Assembly (NCBI GenBank): GCA_023383055.1
Contig: JAHDYP010000005.1
Coordinates: 46,395-88,930, forward strand
DNA length: 42,536 nucleotides
Origin: Verrucomicrobiota bacterium
GTDB taxonomy: Bacteria > Verrucomicrobiota > Verrucomicrobiia > Limisphaerales > JAHDYP01
Direction: 5' to 3'
Below the pieces are notes generated by a model. It was given only the letters and a program-made list of their open reading frames with translations, had not been told where the DNA came from and did no database searches. Position 1 is the first letter of the stretch. Each line of letters starts with the position of its first letter. Below, piece after piece: positions 27,001 through 38,786 of this stretch. Position numbers and translations under genes: made by a program.

Positions 27001-30000
27001 GTTGGCAAGGGCGTCTCCTGGCCGGTGCCCCGAATCACCAGTTGTACCGGTTCACCCGTCCGCCCGACGAACACCGTGCCGGATGCCGCCGGGCTATCCC
27101 CTGCTCCGCCCTCAGCCCGGACGTTGGCGAACTCGAAGCCCGGCGCGAAATCGTAAGTGACCGCGATACGACCGCCGCCACCGCCACCTGACACGGATGT
27201 GCCGGTGCCGCCGCGCGCTTGAATCGCGCCGCCGCCGCTCAGACTACCCACAGTCAATTTGACGCCGCCACCGCTGCCGCCACCGCCCCAGGTCACGCCA
27301 TTGCCGCCGTTGGCGAGCAACTCGCCGTCGAGCTGGATGCTGCCGGCCGTGATCCGCACCAGGCCGCCGCCGTTACCACCCGGACCATTATCCGAACCGC
27401 CGCCGCTGCCCGGCTCGTTGGGCTTGCGATACGCCCCATAGACGGTGTTCGCAAACTGCTCCGTGCTACCGAAGGCACCCAGGCCGCCATAACTGCCGCC
27501 GTTGCGACGCAGGCTGCCGCCCTCCAGTGTGTTGCCCAAAGTCCGGCCGCGCGGGTCGTTGTTCCCGCCGCTTAAGCCGCCCAGATAGCCCCGCCCGCTC
27601 ACGTCGATCCGACTGTTGGTCGAGACGGTCAGCAGGTTCGTGACGTTCAGTTCGAGACCGAATTGAGAGGTGACGGTCGCCACCGGATGCGTCAGCCAGG
27701 CGTGGTCGAGCAGATCCATGTCGCCGGCCGCAAATCGCGCGCGACGATCCGGGCGGTTCAGTCCGGCATCGGCCAGGGCCACCGTGGCTCCACCGCGCAA
27801 CGTGAATTTGCCGACAGCAGTCTCCGCGCGGTAGGGCGCGCCGACACTCGCGACATCGGTCAGCCGGCCATCCGCCGGGTCGGTGAAGATGACGGCACCG
27901 AGGTTGCCGGTGACACGGAAGCGCTGATTCGAGTTGTCACCGAAGGCCAGCTCGTGCCCGATCAAGGCACCGCGATCATGGCGCGTCGTGCGGTCCGTGA
28001 ACGAATACTCTGCCAGCGCGGTGACCACGCCACCGGCCAGCGTGAGCACAGGCGTGGGCAAGGCCAGGTTGTCGAAGCGCCCGGCATCAACGATCAACTG
28101 ATCCGGCTGACCGGCAGGTTGGAGGTAAATGGTGCCGGCGGAGCCATCGTTGTCGCCCGTACCGCCATAAGTCTGGAGGTTGTCCAGCAGTGCCGGGGAG
28201 ATGTTCTGGTAAACCAGGGCAATACGGCCGCCACCGCCACCGCCGCCGATGGAAGTACCCTGGCCGCCACTGGCTTCGATCCGGCCGCTGCCACTCAAGC
28301 TGGTCGTCGCCAGCCTGATACCGCCGCCGCTCCCGCCGCCAGACCAGGTGACGCCATTCCCACCGTTGGCCAGCACGTCGCCGTCGAGCTGGATGCTCTG
28401 CGCCGTAATGCGCACCAAGCCGCCGCCGTTGCCGCCAGCACCATTGTCCGAGCCACCGCCACTACCCAGTTCGTTCGGATCGCGGAAATCGCCGTAGGCG
28501 GGATTGGCGTAGGCCTCCGCCGAACCAAACCCACCGATGCCGCCGTAGCTGCCGCCGTTGCGTCGCAAACTGCCTCCGCCGGCTCGATTGCCCAAGGTGC
28601 GCGCGCTGCTTTGGCCGGCGTTGGCACCCGAGAGTCCGCCCAGGTAGCCCTTCGCGCTCACGTCGATCCGGCTCGTCGCATCGACGATCAGATTCGTCAG
28701 CACCAGTTCCAGCCCACGCGGTGCATTCACCCCAATGCCAATGCCAGCCGAGTTGTGCGTCAACACCGCGCCGTTGGTCAGGATCAACGTGTGGAACTGC
28801 GCGTAACCGCTGAAACTCACCGTGCGGTTGTCAATGACCACGGTCGGCGAACCGTCGCTTCCATTGGTGGGATCGAGTCCGAGCGCCAACTCGAAACCAT
28901 CCGGCAAACCGTCGCCGTCGGTGTCGGCCAGCAGCGGATTCGTCGCCGGCCCGCCGATGCCGTTGACCTCGGCATGATCGGAACGCCCGTCGCCATCGGT
29001 GTCGGGATTGCGCGGGTCGGTGCCGAGCGTCAGTTCCTCCGCGTTCGTCACGCCGTCACCGTCAATGTCCGGGTCGTCCCGGTCGGGGATGCCGTCGAGA
29101 TCGAGGTCCGCCAGCGTGACTACGGTGATGACGTTGGTCGTGGTCAGCCCGAAGGGATCCTGCGCGCGGAGGTAAATCTGCGTCTGCCCCGCCGCGGTCG
29201 AGCGCAGATAGATGTGCGACGCCCAAGGTGCGGCAACCCCTACGGGATTCCAGTCCGGCTGGAACGGTCCATTGACGGAGATCCGGTCGTAACCCAACAG
29301 GAGGTCGTCCATCAGCGACTCGCGAATCCAGATCCGCGTGGGCACCTCGGTGTCGGTGACGGAGAACGGGATCAACGCCTCGTTCGGATGGCCCTCCACC
29401 AGTTCCACGTAGTTCGTCACTGTGATCACCGGCGGCAGGTTCGGCGTGAAGGGATCCCAGCCGCGCGCCAACTCCTCGCCGTTGGTAACGCCGTCGCCGT
29501 CCGTGTCCTCGTCGCGCGGGAAGAGGTTGATGCTCGCGCTGGCCGAGGCCAGGACGGTCACGTCGTTCAGCGGTTTGAGGAGCTGGAATTCGGCGACGTG
29601 GTAATAATTGGCGGCACTGGTGCTCGTGAACCCGATCCGCACGCCGGTCGCATTGACTTCATCGAAACGCAGGGTGGCAAAGCCGTTGAGCACGCTGTGA
29701 TGCCAGTCGCCGGTTACGGTGCCGTCGGCGTTCACGGTCGCCGACATCGGCTCGGCGCCCCCGGGCCAGCCGTTGGTCAGGTTCGCCACGTTCTGCCACG
29801 TGCCCGTCTCCAGGTCCGGCAACGCGTCCGTGGTGTATTGAATCACCAGATCACGCCAATTCTCGAAGTTTGCGCCGTCATTGCGATCCTTGTATATGCG
29901 TAGGCCCACCACCGGCTGCGCCTGGTCCAGCAGGACGCCAAGATAGGAGGGCTTCACCGTATTGCCGAGCGCGGTGGCCCAGGTGTAAGTGTTGATGTCG

Positions 30001-33000
30001 CCGTCCACCGCCAGCGCGGGTTGTCCACCCTGCTCGGACGGCCGCTCGTTCGGCCAGGCCCGCGCCGTGAGCAGTGACTGGTCGTAGGTGGGCAGGATCG
30101 CCTGCGCCTCGATGGTCAGTTGCGTCGCCCCCAAATCCGCGATCAGCGGCAACGTGTAATCGACCTGATACGGCGCGCTGGCGTCACGACCCACTTCCTC
30201 GCCCTCGGCCAGGAAGCGGATGAGCGGATAGGTCGCCGTCGGACTGCTCGCTTCGAGCACCAGCGCCTGGCCTTCCACCACCGACTGCCCTTGCGTTGGG
30301 CTGACCAGCCGGAAGTCTCCCGTCCGGAAGGTCGAGGTGATTCCGGCGCCCAGTGGATTGCCGCCCGCATCAGTCACGCCCGCCGCCACGGTGAGTTGAT
30401 ACTCGGCGTCGAGCGCAAGCGGCTCCGTCACCGTCAACACCACCCGACGATCGGTGTCCTCCAGGGCGAGGTTCAGCGGAATCGGATCGCCGCCGGCGGT
30501 GGGAATCAGCGTGAAGTTGTCCGCCATCACGGTCGCCGGATCGAGCGCTTCGCTGAAGTTCAACCGGATCACCGCCTGCGGATCGACGCCGGTCGCGCCG
30601 TTGGGCGGCGAGACGGATACCAGGGTTGGCGGGGTGGTGTCGGGCAGCCGCAAGGTCAACGCGGCCGCGGTCGAGGTGTTGCCCGCCGCGTCGCGCGCCG
30701 TGATCGAGAGGTTGACCGTGCCGCCCGCGGTCGGCGCGTCGGCGGGCACGGTGAAATTGATCACGGTGAGCCCGTTGGTGATGGCCGGGCTGAGTTCGTC
30801 GATAATCTCGGAGGTGAACGCGCCGGTGATGTTGAGCCGCACTTCGCTCACGCCGAAGTTGTCGTTCAACTGGAGGGTGACCGGCACGGTGTCACCACGG
30901 TTCACCAAGGTGTTCGCCGCCGGGCTGTTGACCGCCAGCGTCGGCGCGGTGCCGTCACCGATCGGCAGAGTGAAGGCTTGTTGTCCGCTCGATTGCCCCA
31001 GTTCATCGAAGGCCTCGGCGAAAATTTCCACCTGCGAGCCCGGGCCGGCCGCCGCGCTCACTTGGCCTTGCACGCGCAACTGGGTGCCATTGGTCGTGAT
31101 CAAGCCGCTGCTGCCGATCCCGGCCACGATTGCCCGCAGTTCGGCCACGGCCGAGTCGTCCGTGGCGGTGACATCGACCACGACAAACGAGCCGCTGGGC
31201 ACGGAGCCGGTGGCCGGTGTCACCCGCGCGAATTGCACGGTCGGCGGCTGGTTCCCTTGCACGGTGATCACCAGCTCGGCCAAAGGTCCGTCATTGCCGA
31301 ATTCGTCCGTGGCAATCGCGCGCAGGGTCGTGGACCCGGAAGCCGGCAGGGTGGCGTTGACGCGATACGGCAGCAGGGTTGTGTTGCCCAGCGGATTGAA
31401 ATCCTGCGTGAAGCGCACGCTGACGCCCGGCTCCGGCGTTTGCAGCAGCGCCTCGATGGGGACGGTGGCACCCGCCACGGGCGCGCGACCATCACCGATG
31501 CGCAGCGTCGCGATGTTCGGCCCCACCGTGTCGAGGGTGGCGAAAGTGGCGGTGAACGGTTCGCCTGCCGCGCGGTTGCCCGCGAGGTCGAAGACGTTGC
31601 TGACCGTGAGCGTGTAGTTGGCGTTCGCCTTGAGCAGATCCGCCGGCACGAAACTCAGCACCCGGCCATCAACTCCGACCGAGGTGGTTCCCACCACGTT
31701 ACCGTCCGGCCCAATGAGCTGGAGACTGGCGCCAACGGGTTGCAGGGTCTCGTTGAAGCTCAAGCGCGGCACCGCGCGGGGATCGATCTGGATCATGCCG
31801 TTGGTCGGGAAAATGGAGAGCAACACCGGCGGTTCATTGTCCGCCGTGCGGAAGCGTGAAGTGAACGGCGTTGTCAACGGTCGGCCGACCAAATCACGCG
31901 GTCCAGAACCGATCACACCGCCGCCCGCATTGAACAATTCACCCGCGATGACGACGACTTCGTAGATCTCTTCGCTGACCAGCGGCACCAACGGCACCAG
32001 ACGCACCAACCGCGGCACGCTGTTCGTCTCCTCGAGCGCGAGCGAAAAGCCCACCTTCTGGCCGGTGGCCACCGCGCGGAGAAACACGCCGTTGGTGTTG
32101 ATCGAACTGGCGGCCAGTTCCTCGCTGAACTCCAGCTCCACCTCGACCGTGGTCGGCACTTCATCGGTCGTGTCCGCCGGCACGATCGACAGCACCGCCG
32201 GGAAATCCTCGTCCAAGGCGAGGTCACCCACATCGAGCACTTCGCCGTTAGCTGTCAACGCGCCGGCAAACTTGATGAGCCCGCCAAACTCGACCGCCAC
32301 CGCTTCCAGATTGAAATCCCCCACGGGGATGTTCCCGAACGCGAAGGTGCCGTCCGCTGACGAGCGCACAAAGGCCCGGCCGGGATTGGCGCTCTGCGAG
32401 GCGTAAGTGGCCAGCACATCAATACCGTCCACCGGGGTTACGCCATCGGCGCGCACGAGCCGGCCTGTGATCGAACCGCTGTCACCCAGGCGCAGGGTCA
32501 ATTCGTCCGTCTCCCCGCCCGTGGAAATGCTGGCGGTCAGGGAGGATGCCAGTGAAACGTTGGCCGCCGTCACGCGATACTCCCCCACCGGCACATCGCT
32601 GAAGGCAAAACGCCCGTCACCGCCCGTCACCGCCGTCACTCGTTGACCGGCGAACACCGGAGCCTGGAACGTGATGACCACCTCCGCACCCGTCACCGGG
32701 GTTGCACCATCACTGCCGACGACGATGCCGTTCACCACCCCCACTCCGGGCAAAGTGATGGTCACGGGCAGATTGGTCCCCGGCTGGGTGAGCGGGGTGT
32801 TGATCCGCGCGCCGTTGCGCAGCTCGCCGCCGGTGCGCGAGATGGCGGTCAACTGGTAGTTGCCCAGCGCCAGATTGTCGAAACGCACCGCGCCCGATTC
32901 ATCGGTGTCCTGCTGCTTGCCCGCGAGGAACACGGTCGTATTCTGCGCGGGCGTCACCCCATCCTGTCGCACGACATTCACCGGGAGTGAGCCGAGCGGT

Positions 33001-36000
33001 TTCAGTTGAATGTTCACCGTCGCCCCCAAAGTGGCCGCACTTAAACTGCCATTCGCCGTACCCGACGTGGCCCGGCCACCCTGCGCAAGTGGCAGATCCT
33101 GGGCCGACAACGAGAAATTGCCCACCGGGGAACCGGGAATGCTGAACCGGCCGTCCGGCCCGGTCGTCACGGTGCGCGCCGGCGTCAGGCCATCGGAATA
33201 ACTGACCCGCACCGTGGCCCCTGCAACGTAACTCTGCCCATAGCTGTCGATCACGAAGCCGTTGATCTCGCCGCGCGCGCCCTCGATCAGCAGCACGTCC
33301 ACCACTTGATCGGCGAAGGTGATCGCCGCGGAGCCGCGCGCAAACGCACCCGTGACCGGGTCGGAGGTGGTCAACGTGTAATTGCCGAGCGGCACTCCTT
33401 CGAACGTGAACCGGCCGTCGAAGTCCGTGCTGGCGAAGCCCAGACTGCCAACCGAGACTTGCGCGCCCTCGACCGGTGTCACCTGGTCGAGCTTCACAAA
33501 CCGGCCGTTGATGATGCCCGTGCCGCCGAGACGCAGCGTTGCTGTCCCCGTCTCGTTCGCCGCCACCGTCACGCCGCCCCGGGCCGAGACCCGCGTTGCT
33601 CCCTCAACGTATTGGGCGCACACCGCATAGCGACCTTCCCAGAGGCCATCAAAGGAGGCGTGGCCATTGGCGTCCGCGAAGACCGAGATACGCGCGTCGC
33701 GCGGATACGTGCCGTGCTCGAGATCAACCTGCGCACCGGCGGCCGGGAGGCCGTTGCCGCGCACCACCGTGACCTGGACGCCGGAGTTCCGGGTGAGCAG
33801 GTTGACGTTGACCTGGTTCGTGATGCCAGCCGCGACATTCACATAAGCCTCGCCCCGCAGGCCGGTGCTGTCATCGATGGCTTCGACCCGGTAACCGCGC
33901 GCCGGCACGAGGATCTGGGTGTCGAAGAAACCGTCCTCGTCCGTCTGGATTTCGTAGTCGTCGGAAAAGTTGATCTTCACGCGCACGCCGCCGAGCACCG
34001 GCGAGCCATCCGGATTGTACACGTTGCCCACCAGCCGGCCGTTGGTGTCCTGGATCGGCGGAAACTGGAGCACGACGTTGGTGACGTTCGGATCGATCTC
34101 GGTGGTGAAGCCGTTCTGCTGAATGACCACCGGATAAAACGGCGAGGCCGCCTGCACACTCCACGGTCCCGTCAGCAACTGGCCGGGGAAGATGAACAAG
34201 CCCGTCGCGGGATCCGAATCGCGCTCCCCCCGGATGGTGATCTTCGGCGCGCCCGTCACGTCGGGACCGAGACCGTTGAGCCGGACCCGGGCGCCAATGG
34301 GCACGCCCTGATGGTTCACCACGCGGCCCGCCACGGTCCCCTCGCGCAACATGCGGATGTTGGCCTGCACGGATTGCCCATCAAACTGGATCCGGACCTC
34401 GGTAAAACCCCAGGTGATCGGCCGGAAGTTGCGCTGCTCCCCGGTGATCAGGGGATCGTCAGCGCCGATGAACACACGGATCGCCTCCTCGAAGGCCGCG
34501 AGAATCGCATCCTCATCGCCCGAGCGGATTTGCTCATTCAACTTGTTGACGTCCAGTTGCGGCGCGGTCGCGTTGGCGGGCGCGCTCAGGGTGTAATTGC
34601 CGAGGCCCAGGTTCTCGAACACGTAGTTGCCCTGCCCGTCCGCGTCGGTCCAATAAAACCCGCCATCGACCGGGATCGCCACGCGAATGCCGCCAATGCC
34701 CCGGCCATTCAGATCGGTCACGCGGCCGTAGATGCGGCCGGCGGCGCGCAGCTTGACGACAACGTAATTGTTCGCGCCGGCGACGACGTTCACATCGGCG
34801 GAGCCCAGGCGCGGAAAGTCGATGCCCGCGGCCGGATCGCGCTCGACCCCGGCGCTGATCCGGCGGTTGCCGACGGGCACGCCTTCCAGCGCGAAATTGC
34901 CCTGAGCGTCAGAGCGCACCAGCGCCAACCCGCCGGCGACGAGAGCGTTGCCCGCGGGCCGACCATCCTCGAACTGCACGCGACCAAACAACTGGGTCGT
35001 GGCCTCCAACGAGAGATTCACCACGGACAGCGTATCCGCCTGGACCGAATAATTCACGCGCGCTCCTTTGCGCCGGCCATCGAACGAAATCGCCACCACA
35101 TCGAACACCCGCGCCGGGAGATCGTCCGCGCGCCAGTTGCCATCGGCGTCGGCATCGACGATCCGCACGACATCGGTGACCTGCTGGCCGCCCAGCCGGC
35201 CGATGAAGATGCGCGCTCCGCCGTGCGGCGTCAGGTTGTCGGCCTCGTGCACCGTGCCGCGCAGGCTGCCCAGGGGCGTGATGGTCGAGGGCAGTTCGAT
35301 CAGGAGCGAGGCAACCTCGCCGGGCGTGTCGAGCAGACCCGCCACCGTGCGGGTGCGCCGGTCGGACGTCTTGACCTCGACGGTATAGACGCCGAGCGGC
35401 ACGCCGTAAAACACGAAGCGGCCTTCGTCGTCGGCGAAGATGCCCCGGCCCAGCTCACGGGAGCCGGAATCGGGGAACAAATTGACCGCCGCGCGCGGCA
35501 CCGGCGTGGTGCCGTCGGCCGCCACGACTTGACCCACCACCGTTGCCCGGCCGCGGAAGCGCAAGGCCATCGGCACCGTTTGACCTTCGCGACCCGAACC
35601 GATTAGCACGGTGTCGCGCACCAGCGCGCGGTCAAGCCCCTCCACTTTCGCGATGGCCTCGGGGATCGAGCCGGAGGCAAACAAACCCAGCAGGGTGTCG
35701 CGCGTGGCGGCACTGGTGGCGAGCTGGAGGATTCGTTCGCGATCCACCTCACCCTCCGTGGTGTTGCCCGCGATCAACGTGAGGGCTTCCTCCGACAACC
35801 CGCTGGTGTCGGTGGCCGAGATGGAATACGGGATGCCCGACATCACGAAATCGAAATCGAAATTGCCGCCCTCGTCTGTCAATACCTGGCTCACCCGCCG
35901 CACCCACGCGCCGCAACTGGCTGAGCTGGACACGTAAACCTGGTCATACATGGTGAGCGTCACGGGTATGCCCGGGGCCGGCGAACCGTCCCCCTTCAAC

Positions 36001-38786
36001 GCCCGGCCCTTGATCGCGACGCCGCCCGTGAACGGCACATTCGCGCTACCGGGCTCGATTGAGCGAATCGGCAGGGTCGCGGCCGGCAGCACATTGCCCC
36101 GCCCGTCGGCCACGCCGGTCAGCGTCAACCCGCGGGGGATGATGCCGCTGATGCCCTTGCGCAGATTCAGATACGCGACGCGGCCACCCGGTTGCACGCT
36201 CACCGAGTTCGCGCCGTTGTCGCCTTCGACGGTGTACGCCAGCGGGTCACCCGCGCTGGTCTGCGTCATGGGTTTGCTGAACACCACCGCGACGATGGTT
36301 CCGTAATTGCCAACCCCTGAAACGATGCAGGGATTCGACGGCCGGCCGGCGAGCACAAACAAATCCTGCTCCACGGCGATGACCTGGGGCGGCAGTTCGT
36401 TGATGAGCGCCCCGGCGGCCGCGAGCGCGGAATCAACGGTCCCGTCCGAAAGCAGATCGACGCGGAGCGATTCCGTGGGATCATTCAACGCCAAAGAATA
36501 AGTGGCGTCCGGCGGCGGGTTGGGAATCGTCCACCGCAGTTGTCGCGCGGTGCCGTTGGTGCTGACGAGCAACACCGCGACATCGGCCGCCGGGGGACCG
36601 TTGGTGAACGTCCAAAACACCGTGGCGTTGGTGTGGGGCCGGGAGTTGCCCCAGCTTCCGTTCCCCCCCTGGTAAACGAGCGCATACGGGTGCGTGCTCC
36701 GCTCCACGTTCGCCCCGTCCTTGCCATCGCCGAAGTTCAACCACAACTGCCCGCTGTCCGCGCTCGCGAGGACGAATTCCTGGCCCAGGCCGGCATAGTC
36801 CGCGGCCCGGTCCACCAGACGTTCCGTGGCGTCGAGGGTGTCAGCGGCCTCCATCACCGCGAAGAGCGCCTCGCGCCATTCCTGGCCGGCTTCCGTCTCG
36901 CGCATGATCTGGTCGAAACCGGCGCTGCCTTCGCGGCCGCCCTGCCAGTCGCGCAACAAGTCCGCGAAGACCCGCTCCGCCGGATCGCCGTAGCTCAAGC
37001 GCTGGCCGGCCTCCGCCAGGTCCAACACCCGGCGCGTGATGATCGACTTGCCAACCCGCAACGTCCCCGGCGGCACCTGGCCGGCCGTCGCGACGCTGAG
37101 CGCCTGGCCGAGCACGCGGTTCGCCGCCAGGAGTAGGGCGGGCGGCAGCGAGTTCACCTGATCGGGCATCAGGAGCGTGTCCGGCGACAACGCCACGCCG
37201 CGCTCATCGACACCCATGCTCAGGCGGAAACGGCCCACGACACTGTCATCGCTCGTGGTGAGATTCGAGAAGCTGATCGAACCGGTGCGCAGCGAACGCA
37301 GGCGGAATGTCGCCGTCGCGGACTGGCCAGGCAGCAAGGTGCCCAGCTCGACGAGTTGTTGCTCCTCATCCTCCAGCCGCGCGCCGCTGATGGAATTCTT
37401 GTTCAACGCGATCTGCACGAGATTCGCCGGAGTGATGCCGGTGTTCAGCAACGTGACGCTCGCTTCATAAGGCTCGCCCACGCGCACCGTGCGCGGATGC
37501 GAGAAGGCCATCGAGAAACGCGGATTGCGCACGAGCACCGAACCCGCAGCCTTGCCCATCACCTGCACCGGCCCGGCGGCCAGTCCGTCCATCGTCGCCT
37601 CGAGATCGAGGTCCATGACATGCAAGCCTTCCTGCAAACCCTCCACGAGGAACTCCGCCTGGCCCGCCTGACCGGGGCGCAAACGCGGATTGTCGTCCGG
37701 CGTGCCGAGCACGCCGTCCGGCCCCGCCTGCACGATCTGCTGCACCGGCTGAATGATCTTGTCCGGACCGATGCGCGCGAACCGGAGCGGATCATCGCCT
37801 GGAGTGGCGTAATCCACGGCCGGGACCTGGTCCGGACCCGGCGGCAGTTTGAGCGTGGCGGTGATGTTGTACACGCTCAGGTTGGAATCGCGCGGCGCGC
37901 CGTTCTCGGTGAAGATCATCACGCTGAAGAACTGGTTCAGAAACCCGATGTTGCCGGGGATGACCATCAACGCGGGGATGGGCGGAATGCGCAGGCCGAG
38001 CGACTCCGGCTCCTCGGGATCGACGGCCTGGAAATTGATGCCCTGGATCTCGATGTTGAGCTGCGCGACCTCGAACTCCGGCGGGAGCTGCGTCGTGGCG
38101 GCGATCTGTTGATTGAAAATGGCGGCTTCCGCGAGCTTCTCCTCGAGCTCGGCGGCGGGAATCAGCTCGGTGGATTCGGTGAAGCGCGGCGCGACGACCG
38201 GGAACGAAATGGGGATGGTCTTGCCATCGAGCACAAACGCCGCCTCGAACTCGACGACGCGGAAGTTCGATTCGTCGATGAAAATGCCCTTCTCAACAAT
38301 CTCTTCGTACGTCAACGGCCGTGAAGTCACACGGGAGATGAGCACTTCGTCGAACACCCGCACCGGCACGATGTTCGGCGAACCTTCCATCCGGGTTTCG
38401 CCCGTAACCGCATCCACGAGCCGGATGGAATCAAGCTGGTAATCACCGACCAGGTTCAACGGCGGGAAAAGCATCGGCTGATTCACCTGACTCACCATCC
38501 GCCGCGGCTCGGGGAACCCCGGCCCGCGCAGGAACGCCTCGACATACGCCCCGTCCGCCAGCGCCTGTGTCGCGTCACCGCCCGTCAACGTCACCAGCAC
38601 CGAACCGGCAATCCCTTTCGGCACCGCCACCGCCGCCGGCGTCACCTGCAAGCCCGTGCCGCTGATGCGGTATTCGAGGGTGGTGAGAGGTTCTCCACTG
38701 AAGACCGGGCAATTGAAGCCGGTCACCCAAGCCAACATCACCGCGGCATAGTGTCTCATTCTGAATCTCGTGCGTGGGTGATTCAT
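24096..38786 (-). CDS. Giant secreted multidomain protein (carboxypeptidase-regulatory, Ig-like, TSP3 and Gly-rich repeats)
   Basis: A 4896-residue frame without interruption. Residues 1-32 look like a Sec signal peptide; MRHYAAVML at 38759 is an equally good start. A unique N-terminal region (33-~900) includes a CARDB-like segment. About a dozen carboxypeptidase-regulatory-like beta-sandwich repeats follow (~920-2190; pattern GxV...DGxTPVxGAxV...DGxFxFxxVPxGxYxL). Then come Big_5/SbsA-type Ig-like domains (~2190-2820; LSIxPxx...LxFSExL), a discoidin-like segment (~2900-3075; [13 protein letters not shown]), calcium-binding thrombospondin type-3 motifs (~3089 and 3229-3309; DTDGDGxxD), and five Gly-rich repeats (~3333-4766). 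A short C-terminal module (SSDLVHWE) of a type I recall from Verrucomicrobia closes it. The domains indicate an extracellular or surface structural or adhesive protein; no enzyme site was seen. The ATG directly abuts the RHS stop. Confidence 0.9.
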   Translation of the reverse strand: MNHPRTRFRMRHYAAVMLAWVTGFNCPVFSGEPLTTLEYRISGTGLQVTPAAVAVPKGIAGSVLVTLTGGDATQALADGAYVEAFLRGPGFPEPRRMVSQVNQPMLFPPLNLVGDYQLDSIRLVDAVTGETRMEGSPNIVPVRVFDEVLISRVTSRPLTYEEIVEKGIFIDESNFRVVEFEAAFVLDGKTIPISFPVVAPRFTESTELIPAAELEEKLAEAAIFNQQIAATTQLPPEFEVAQLNIEIQGINFQAVDPEEPESLGLRIPPIPALMVIPGNIGFLNQFFSVMIFTENGAPRDSNLSVYNITATLKLPPGPDQVPAVDYATPGDDPLRFARIGPDKIIQPVQQIVQAGPDGVLGTPDDNPRLRPGQAGQAEFLVEGLQEGLHVMDLDLEATMDGLAAGPVQVMGKAAGSVLVRNPRFSMAFSHPRTVRVGEPYEASVTLLNTGITPANLVQIALNKNSISGARLEDEEQQLVELGTLLPGQSATATFRLRSLRTGSISFSNLTTSDDSVVGRFRLSMGVDERGVALSPDTLLMPDQVNSLPPALLLAANRVLGQALSVATAGQVPPGTLRVGKSIITRRVLDLAEAGQRLSYGDPAERVFADLLRDWQGGREGSAGFDQIMRETEAGQEWREALFAVMEAADTLDATERLVDRAADYAGLGQEFVLASADSGQLWLNFGDGKDGANVERSTHPYALVYQGGNGSWGNSRPHTNATVFWTFTNGPPAADVAVLLVSTNGTARQLRWTIPNPPPDATYSLALNDPTESLRVDLLSDGTVDSALAAAGALINELPPQVIAVEQDLFVLAGRPSNPCIVSGVGNYGTIVAVVFSKPMTQTSAGDPLAYTVEGDNGANSVSVQPGGRVAYLNLRKGISGIIPRGLTLTGVADGRGNVLPAATLPIRSIEPGSANVPFTGGVAIKGRALKGDGSPAPGIPVTLTMYDQVYVSSSASCGAWVRRVSQVLTDEGGNFDFDFVMSGIPYSISATDTSGLSEEALTLIAGNTTEGEVDRERILQLATSAATRDTLLGLFASGSIPEAIAKVEGLDRALVRDTVLIGSGREGQTVPMALRFRGRATVVGQVVAADGTTPVPRAAVNLFPDSGSRELGRGIFADDEGRFVFYGVPLGVYTVEVKTSDRRTRTVAGLLDTPGEVASLLIELPSTITPLGSLRGTVHEADNLTPHGGARIFIGRLGGQQVTDVVRIVDADADGNWRADDLPARVFDVVAISFDGRRKGARVNYSVQADTLSVVNLSLEATTQLFGRVQFEDGRPAGNALVAGGLALVRSDAQGNFALEGVPVGNRRISAGVERDPAAGIDFPRLGSADVNVVAGANNYVVVKLRAAGRIYGRVTDLNGRGIGGIRVAIPVDGGFYWTDADGQGNYVFENLGLGNYTLSAPANATAPQLDVNKLNEQIRSGDEDAILAAFEEAIRVFIGADDPLITGEQRNFRPITWGFTEVRIQFDGQSVQANIRMLREGTVAGRVVNHQGVPIGARVRLNGLGPDVTGAPKITIRGERDSDPATGLFIFPGQLLTGPWSVQAASPFYPVVIQQNGFTTEIDPNVTNVVLQFPPIQDTNGRLVGNVYNPDGSPVLGGVRVKINFSDDYEIQTDEDGFFDTQILVPARGYRVEAIDDSTGLRGEAYVNVAAGITNQVNVNLLTRNSGVQVTVVRGNGLPAAGAQVDLEHGTYPRDARISVFADANGHASFDGLWEGRYAVCAQYVEGATRVSARGGVTVAANETGTATLRLGGTGIINGRFVKLDQVTPVEGAQVSVGSLGFASTDFDGRFTFEGVPLGNYTLTTSDPVTGAFARGSAAITFADQVVDVLLIEGARGEINGFVIDSYGQSYVAGATVRVSYSDGLTPARTVTTGPDGRFSIPGSPVGNFSLSAQDLPLAQGGRATSGTANGSLSAATLGATVNIQLKPLGSLPVNVVRQDGVTPAQNTTVFLAGKQQDTDESGAVRFDNLALGNYQLTAISRTGGELRNGARINTPLTQPGTNLPVTITLPGVGVVNGIVVGSDGATPVTGAEVVITFQAPVFAGQRVTAVTGGDGRFAFSDVPVGEYRVTAANVSLASSLTASISTGGETDELTLRLGDSGSITGRLVRADGVTPVDGIDVLATYASQSANPGRAFVRSSADGTFAFGNIPVGDFNLEAVAVEFGGLIKFAGALTANGEVLDVGDLALDEDFPAVLSIVPADTTDEVPTTVEVELEFSEELAASSINTNGVFLRAVATGQKVGFSLALEETNSVPRLVRLVPLVPLVSEEIYEVVVIAGELFNAGGGVIGSGPRDLVGRPLTTPFTSRFRTADNEPPVLLSIFPTNGMIQIDPRAVPRLSFNETLQPVGASLQLIGPDGNVVGTTSVGVDGRVLSFVPADLLKANANYTLTVSNVFDLAGNRAAGEPFTATFATLDTVGPNIATLRIGDGRAPVAGATVPIEALLQTPEPGVSVRFTQDFNPLGNTTLLPYRVNATLPASGSTTLRAIATDEFGNDGPLAELVITVQGNQPPTVQFARVTPATGSVPSGSFVVVDVTATDDSAVAELRAIVAGIGSSGLITTNGTQLRVQGQVSAAAGPGSQVEIFAEAFDELGQSSGQQAFTLPIGDGTAPTLAVNSPAANTLVNRGDTVPVTLQLNDNFGVSEVRLNITGAFTSEIIDELSPAITNGLTVINFTVPADAPTAGGTVNLSITARDAAGNTSTAAALTLRLPDTTPPTLVSVSPPNGATGVDPQAVIRLNFSEALDPATVMADNFTLIPTAGGDPIPLNLALEDTDRRVVLTVTEPLALDAEYQLTVAAGVTDAGGNPLGAGITSTFRTGDFRLVSPTQGQSVVEGQALVLEASSPTATYPLIRFLAEGEEVGRDASAPYQVDYTLPLIADLGATQLTIEAQAILPTYDQSLLTARAWPNERPSEQGGQPALAVDGDINTYTWATALGNTVKPSYLGVLLDQAQPVVGLRIYKDRNDGANFENWRDLVIQYTTDALPDLETGTWQNVANLTNGWPGGAEPMSATVNADGTVTGDWHHSVLNGFATLRFDEVNATGVRIGFTSTSAANYYHVAEFQLLKPLNDVTVLASASASINLFPRDEDTDGDGVTNGEELARGWDPFTPNLPPVITVTNYVELVEGHPNEALIPFSVTDTEVPTRIWIRESLMDDLLLGYDRISVNGPFQPDWNPVGVAAPWASHIYLRSTAAGQTQIYLRAQDPFGLTTTNVITVVTLADLDLDGIPDRDDPDIDGDGVTNAEELTLGTDPRNPDTDGDGRSDHAEVNGIGGPATNPLLADTDGDGLPDGFELALGLDPTNGSDGSPTVVIDNRTVSFSGYAQFHTLILTNGAVLTHNSAGIGIGVNAPRGLELVLTNLIVDATSRIDVSAKGYLGGLSGANAGQSSARTLGNRAGGGSLRRNGGSYGGIGGFGSAEAYANPAYGDFRDPNELGSGGGSDNGAGGNGGGLVRITAQSIQLDGDVLANGGNGVTWSGGGSGGGIRLATTSLSGSGRIEASGGQGTSIGGGGGGGRIALVYQNISPALLDNLQTYGGTGDNDGSAGTIYLQPAGQPDQLIVDAGRFDNLALPTPVLTLAGGVVTALAEYSFTDRTTRHDRGALIGHELAFGDNSNQRFRVTGNLGAVIFTDPADGRLTDVASVGAPYRAETAVGKFTLRGGATVALADAGLNRPDRRARFAAGDMDLLDHAWLTHPVATVTSQFGLELNVTNLLTVSTNSRIDVSGRGYLGGLSGGNNDPRGRTLGNTLEGGSLRRNGGSYGGLGAFGSTEQFANTVYGAYRKPNEPGSGGGSDNGPGGNGGGLVRITAGSIQLDGELLANGGNGVTWGGGGSGGGVKLTVGSLSGGGAIQARGGTGTSVSGGGGGGRIAVTYDFAPGFEFANVRAEGGAGDSPAASGTVFVGRTGEPVQLVIRGTGQETPLPTFLGDEYVVLDNALVSATNVTVASLVLTNGSVLRHPGATLTAAPGLEINTDILIVSADSRIDVSGRGYLGGWSGGNYGSNEGRTLGNTVEGGSLRRNGGSYGGLGAFGSTEQYANDVYGDFRDPNQLGSGGGSDNGPGGNGGGLLRIDVDDLFLEGEILANGGNGAGWGGGGAGGGIRLTVGSLGGGGAIRANGGTGVSSISGGGGGGRIALYYTQADGFDFGRVETYGGSGANDGASGTIFLQADRQLPHLIVRGNGRETPLPATLAGEHVLLDNVTVWATDLNLTTLTLTNGAVLTHPVAGLTSEHRLLIATESLVVSTNSRIDVSGRGYLGGRSGPNVGDIGRTLGNTVEAGSLRRNGGSYGGLGGFGSQEQFASAVYGSFRDPSALGSGGGSDNGAGGNGGGLVRIHAQAVVLEGEILANGGHGAGWGGGGAGGGIKLVAGSLDGGGTIRANGGMGISGIGGGGGGGRVALFYDQADGFDFAAVESIGGANGVQHGTPGSIYLEGPDAPLGRLAIDARGTNTPVRFTPVLSLAGGSSTALAAHELTDANASFIPGGLIGLDLRPNAANATTFRIVANSANTITTDPLDGDLTAVAAVGNGYSASLHVTHFALRGGAKVDLVDADRARADRRGRLRATTAEIADGSWLSHPVGDLVSQYGVELIVDETLAVNAESRIDVTARGYLGGRSGGHSENEGRTLGNTSTGGSTRRNGGSHGGSGAFGSVGGTVNVLYGDPDDPNDPGSGGGSDNGAAGNGGGVIRLHVRDLVLNGNLVSNGGAGAGWGGGGSGGSIKLVARSFSGSGLVQAHGGNGVGGIAAGGGGGRIAVYYEDITGLTPERILAEGGEGFGFGAAGTVVLSLTDYIAPSGNGVEPVGSVSRPIFTSIEFVPRVPGNAQPSGGGAGPEIVVRWRAPRSGWVGLEQSSDLVHWEAAPMRDERIDPETGLRELRVPLQPGPWFLRLRFER
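24507..28680 (-). repeat. Five tandem Gly-rich repeat units inside the giant gene
   Basis: Each ~157-codon core runs from SRIDVSxRGYLGGxSG through [20 protein letters not shown], [20 protein letters not shown] and [19 protein letters not shown] to [12 protein letters not shown]. In transcription order the cores lie at about 28680-28210, 27620-27148, 26830-26357, 26040-25569 and 24980-24507. The period alternates: about 1060, 790, 790 and 1065 nt. The longer intervals carry an extra ~90-residue module (LAGGxxTALAxxxxTD, LRGGAxVxLxDAxxxRxDRR). This is protein-coding duplication, not a CRISPR array. Confidence 0.9.

Noticed and set aside
24507..28680. Possible CRISPR or satellite array
   Set aside because: Periods are 790-1065 nt, the units translate as protein repeats and the reading frame is kept throughout.
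27663..29903. Plus-strand open frame of 746 codons
   Set aside because: Antisense shadow of the Gly-rich and TSP3 region of the giant gene; no recognisable domain.
30120..31859. Plus-strand open frame of 579 codons
   Set aside because: Antisense shadow of the Ig-like region of the giant gene.
33306..35606. Plus-strand open frame of 766 codons
   Set aside because: It is the antisense of the carboxypeptidase-regulatory repeats of the giant gene. Composition is Arg/His/Gly-rich with no family similarity, as expected when GC-rich codons are read backwards.
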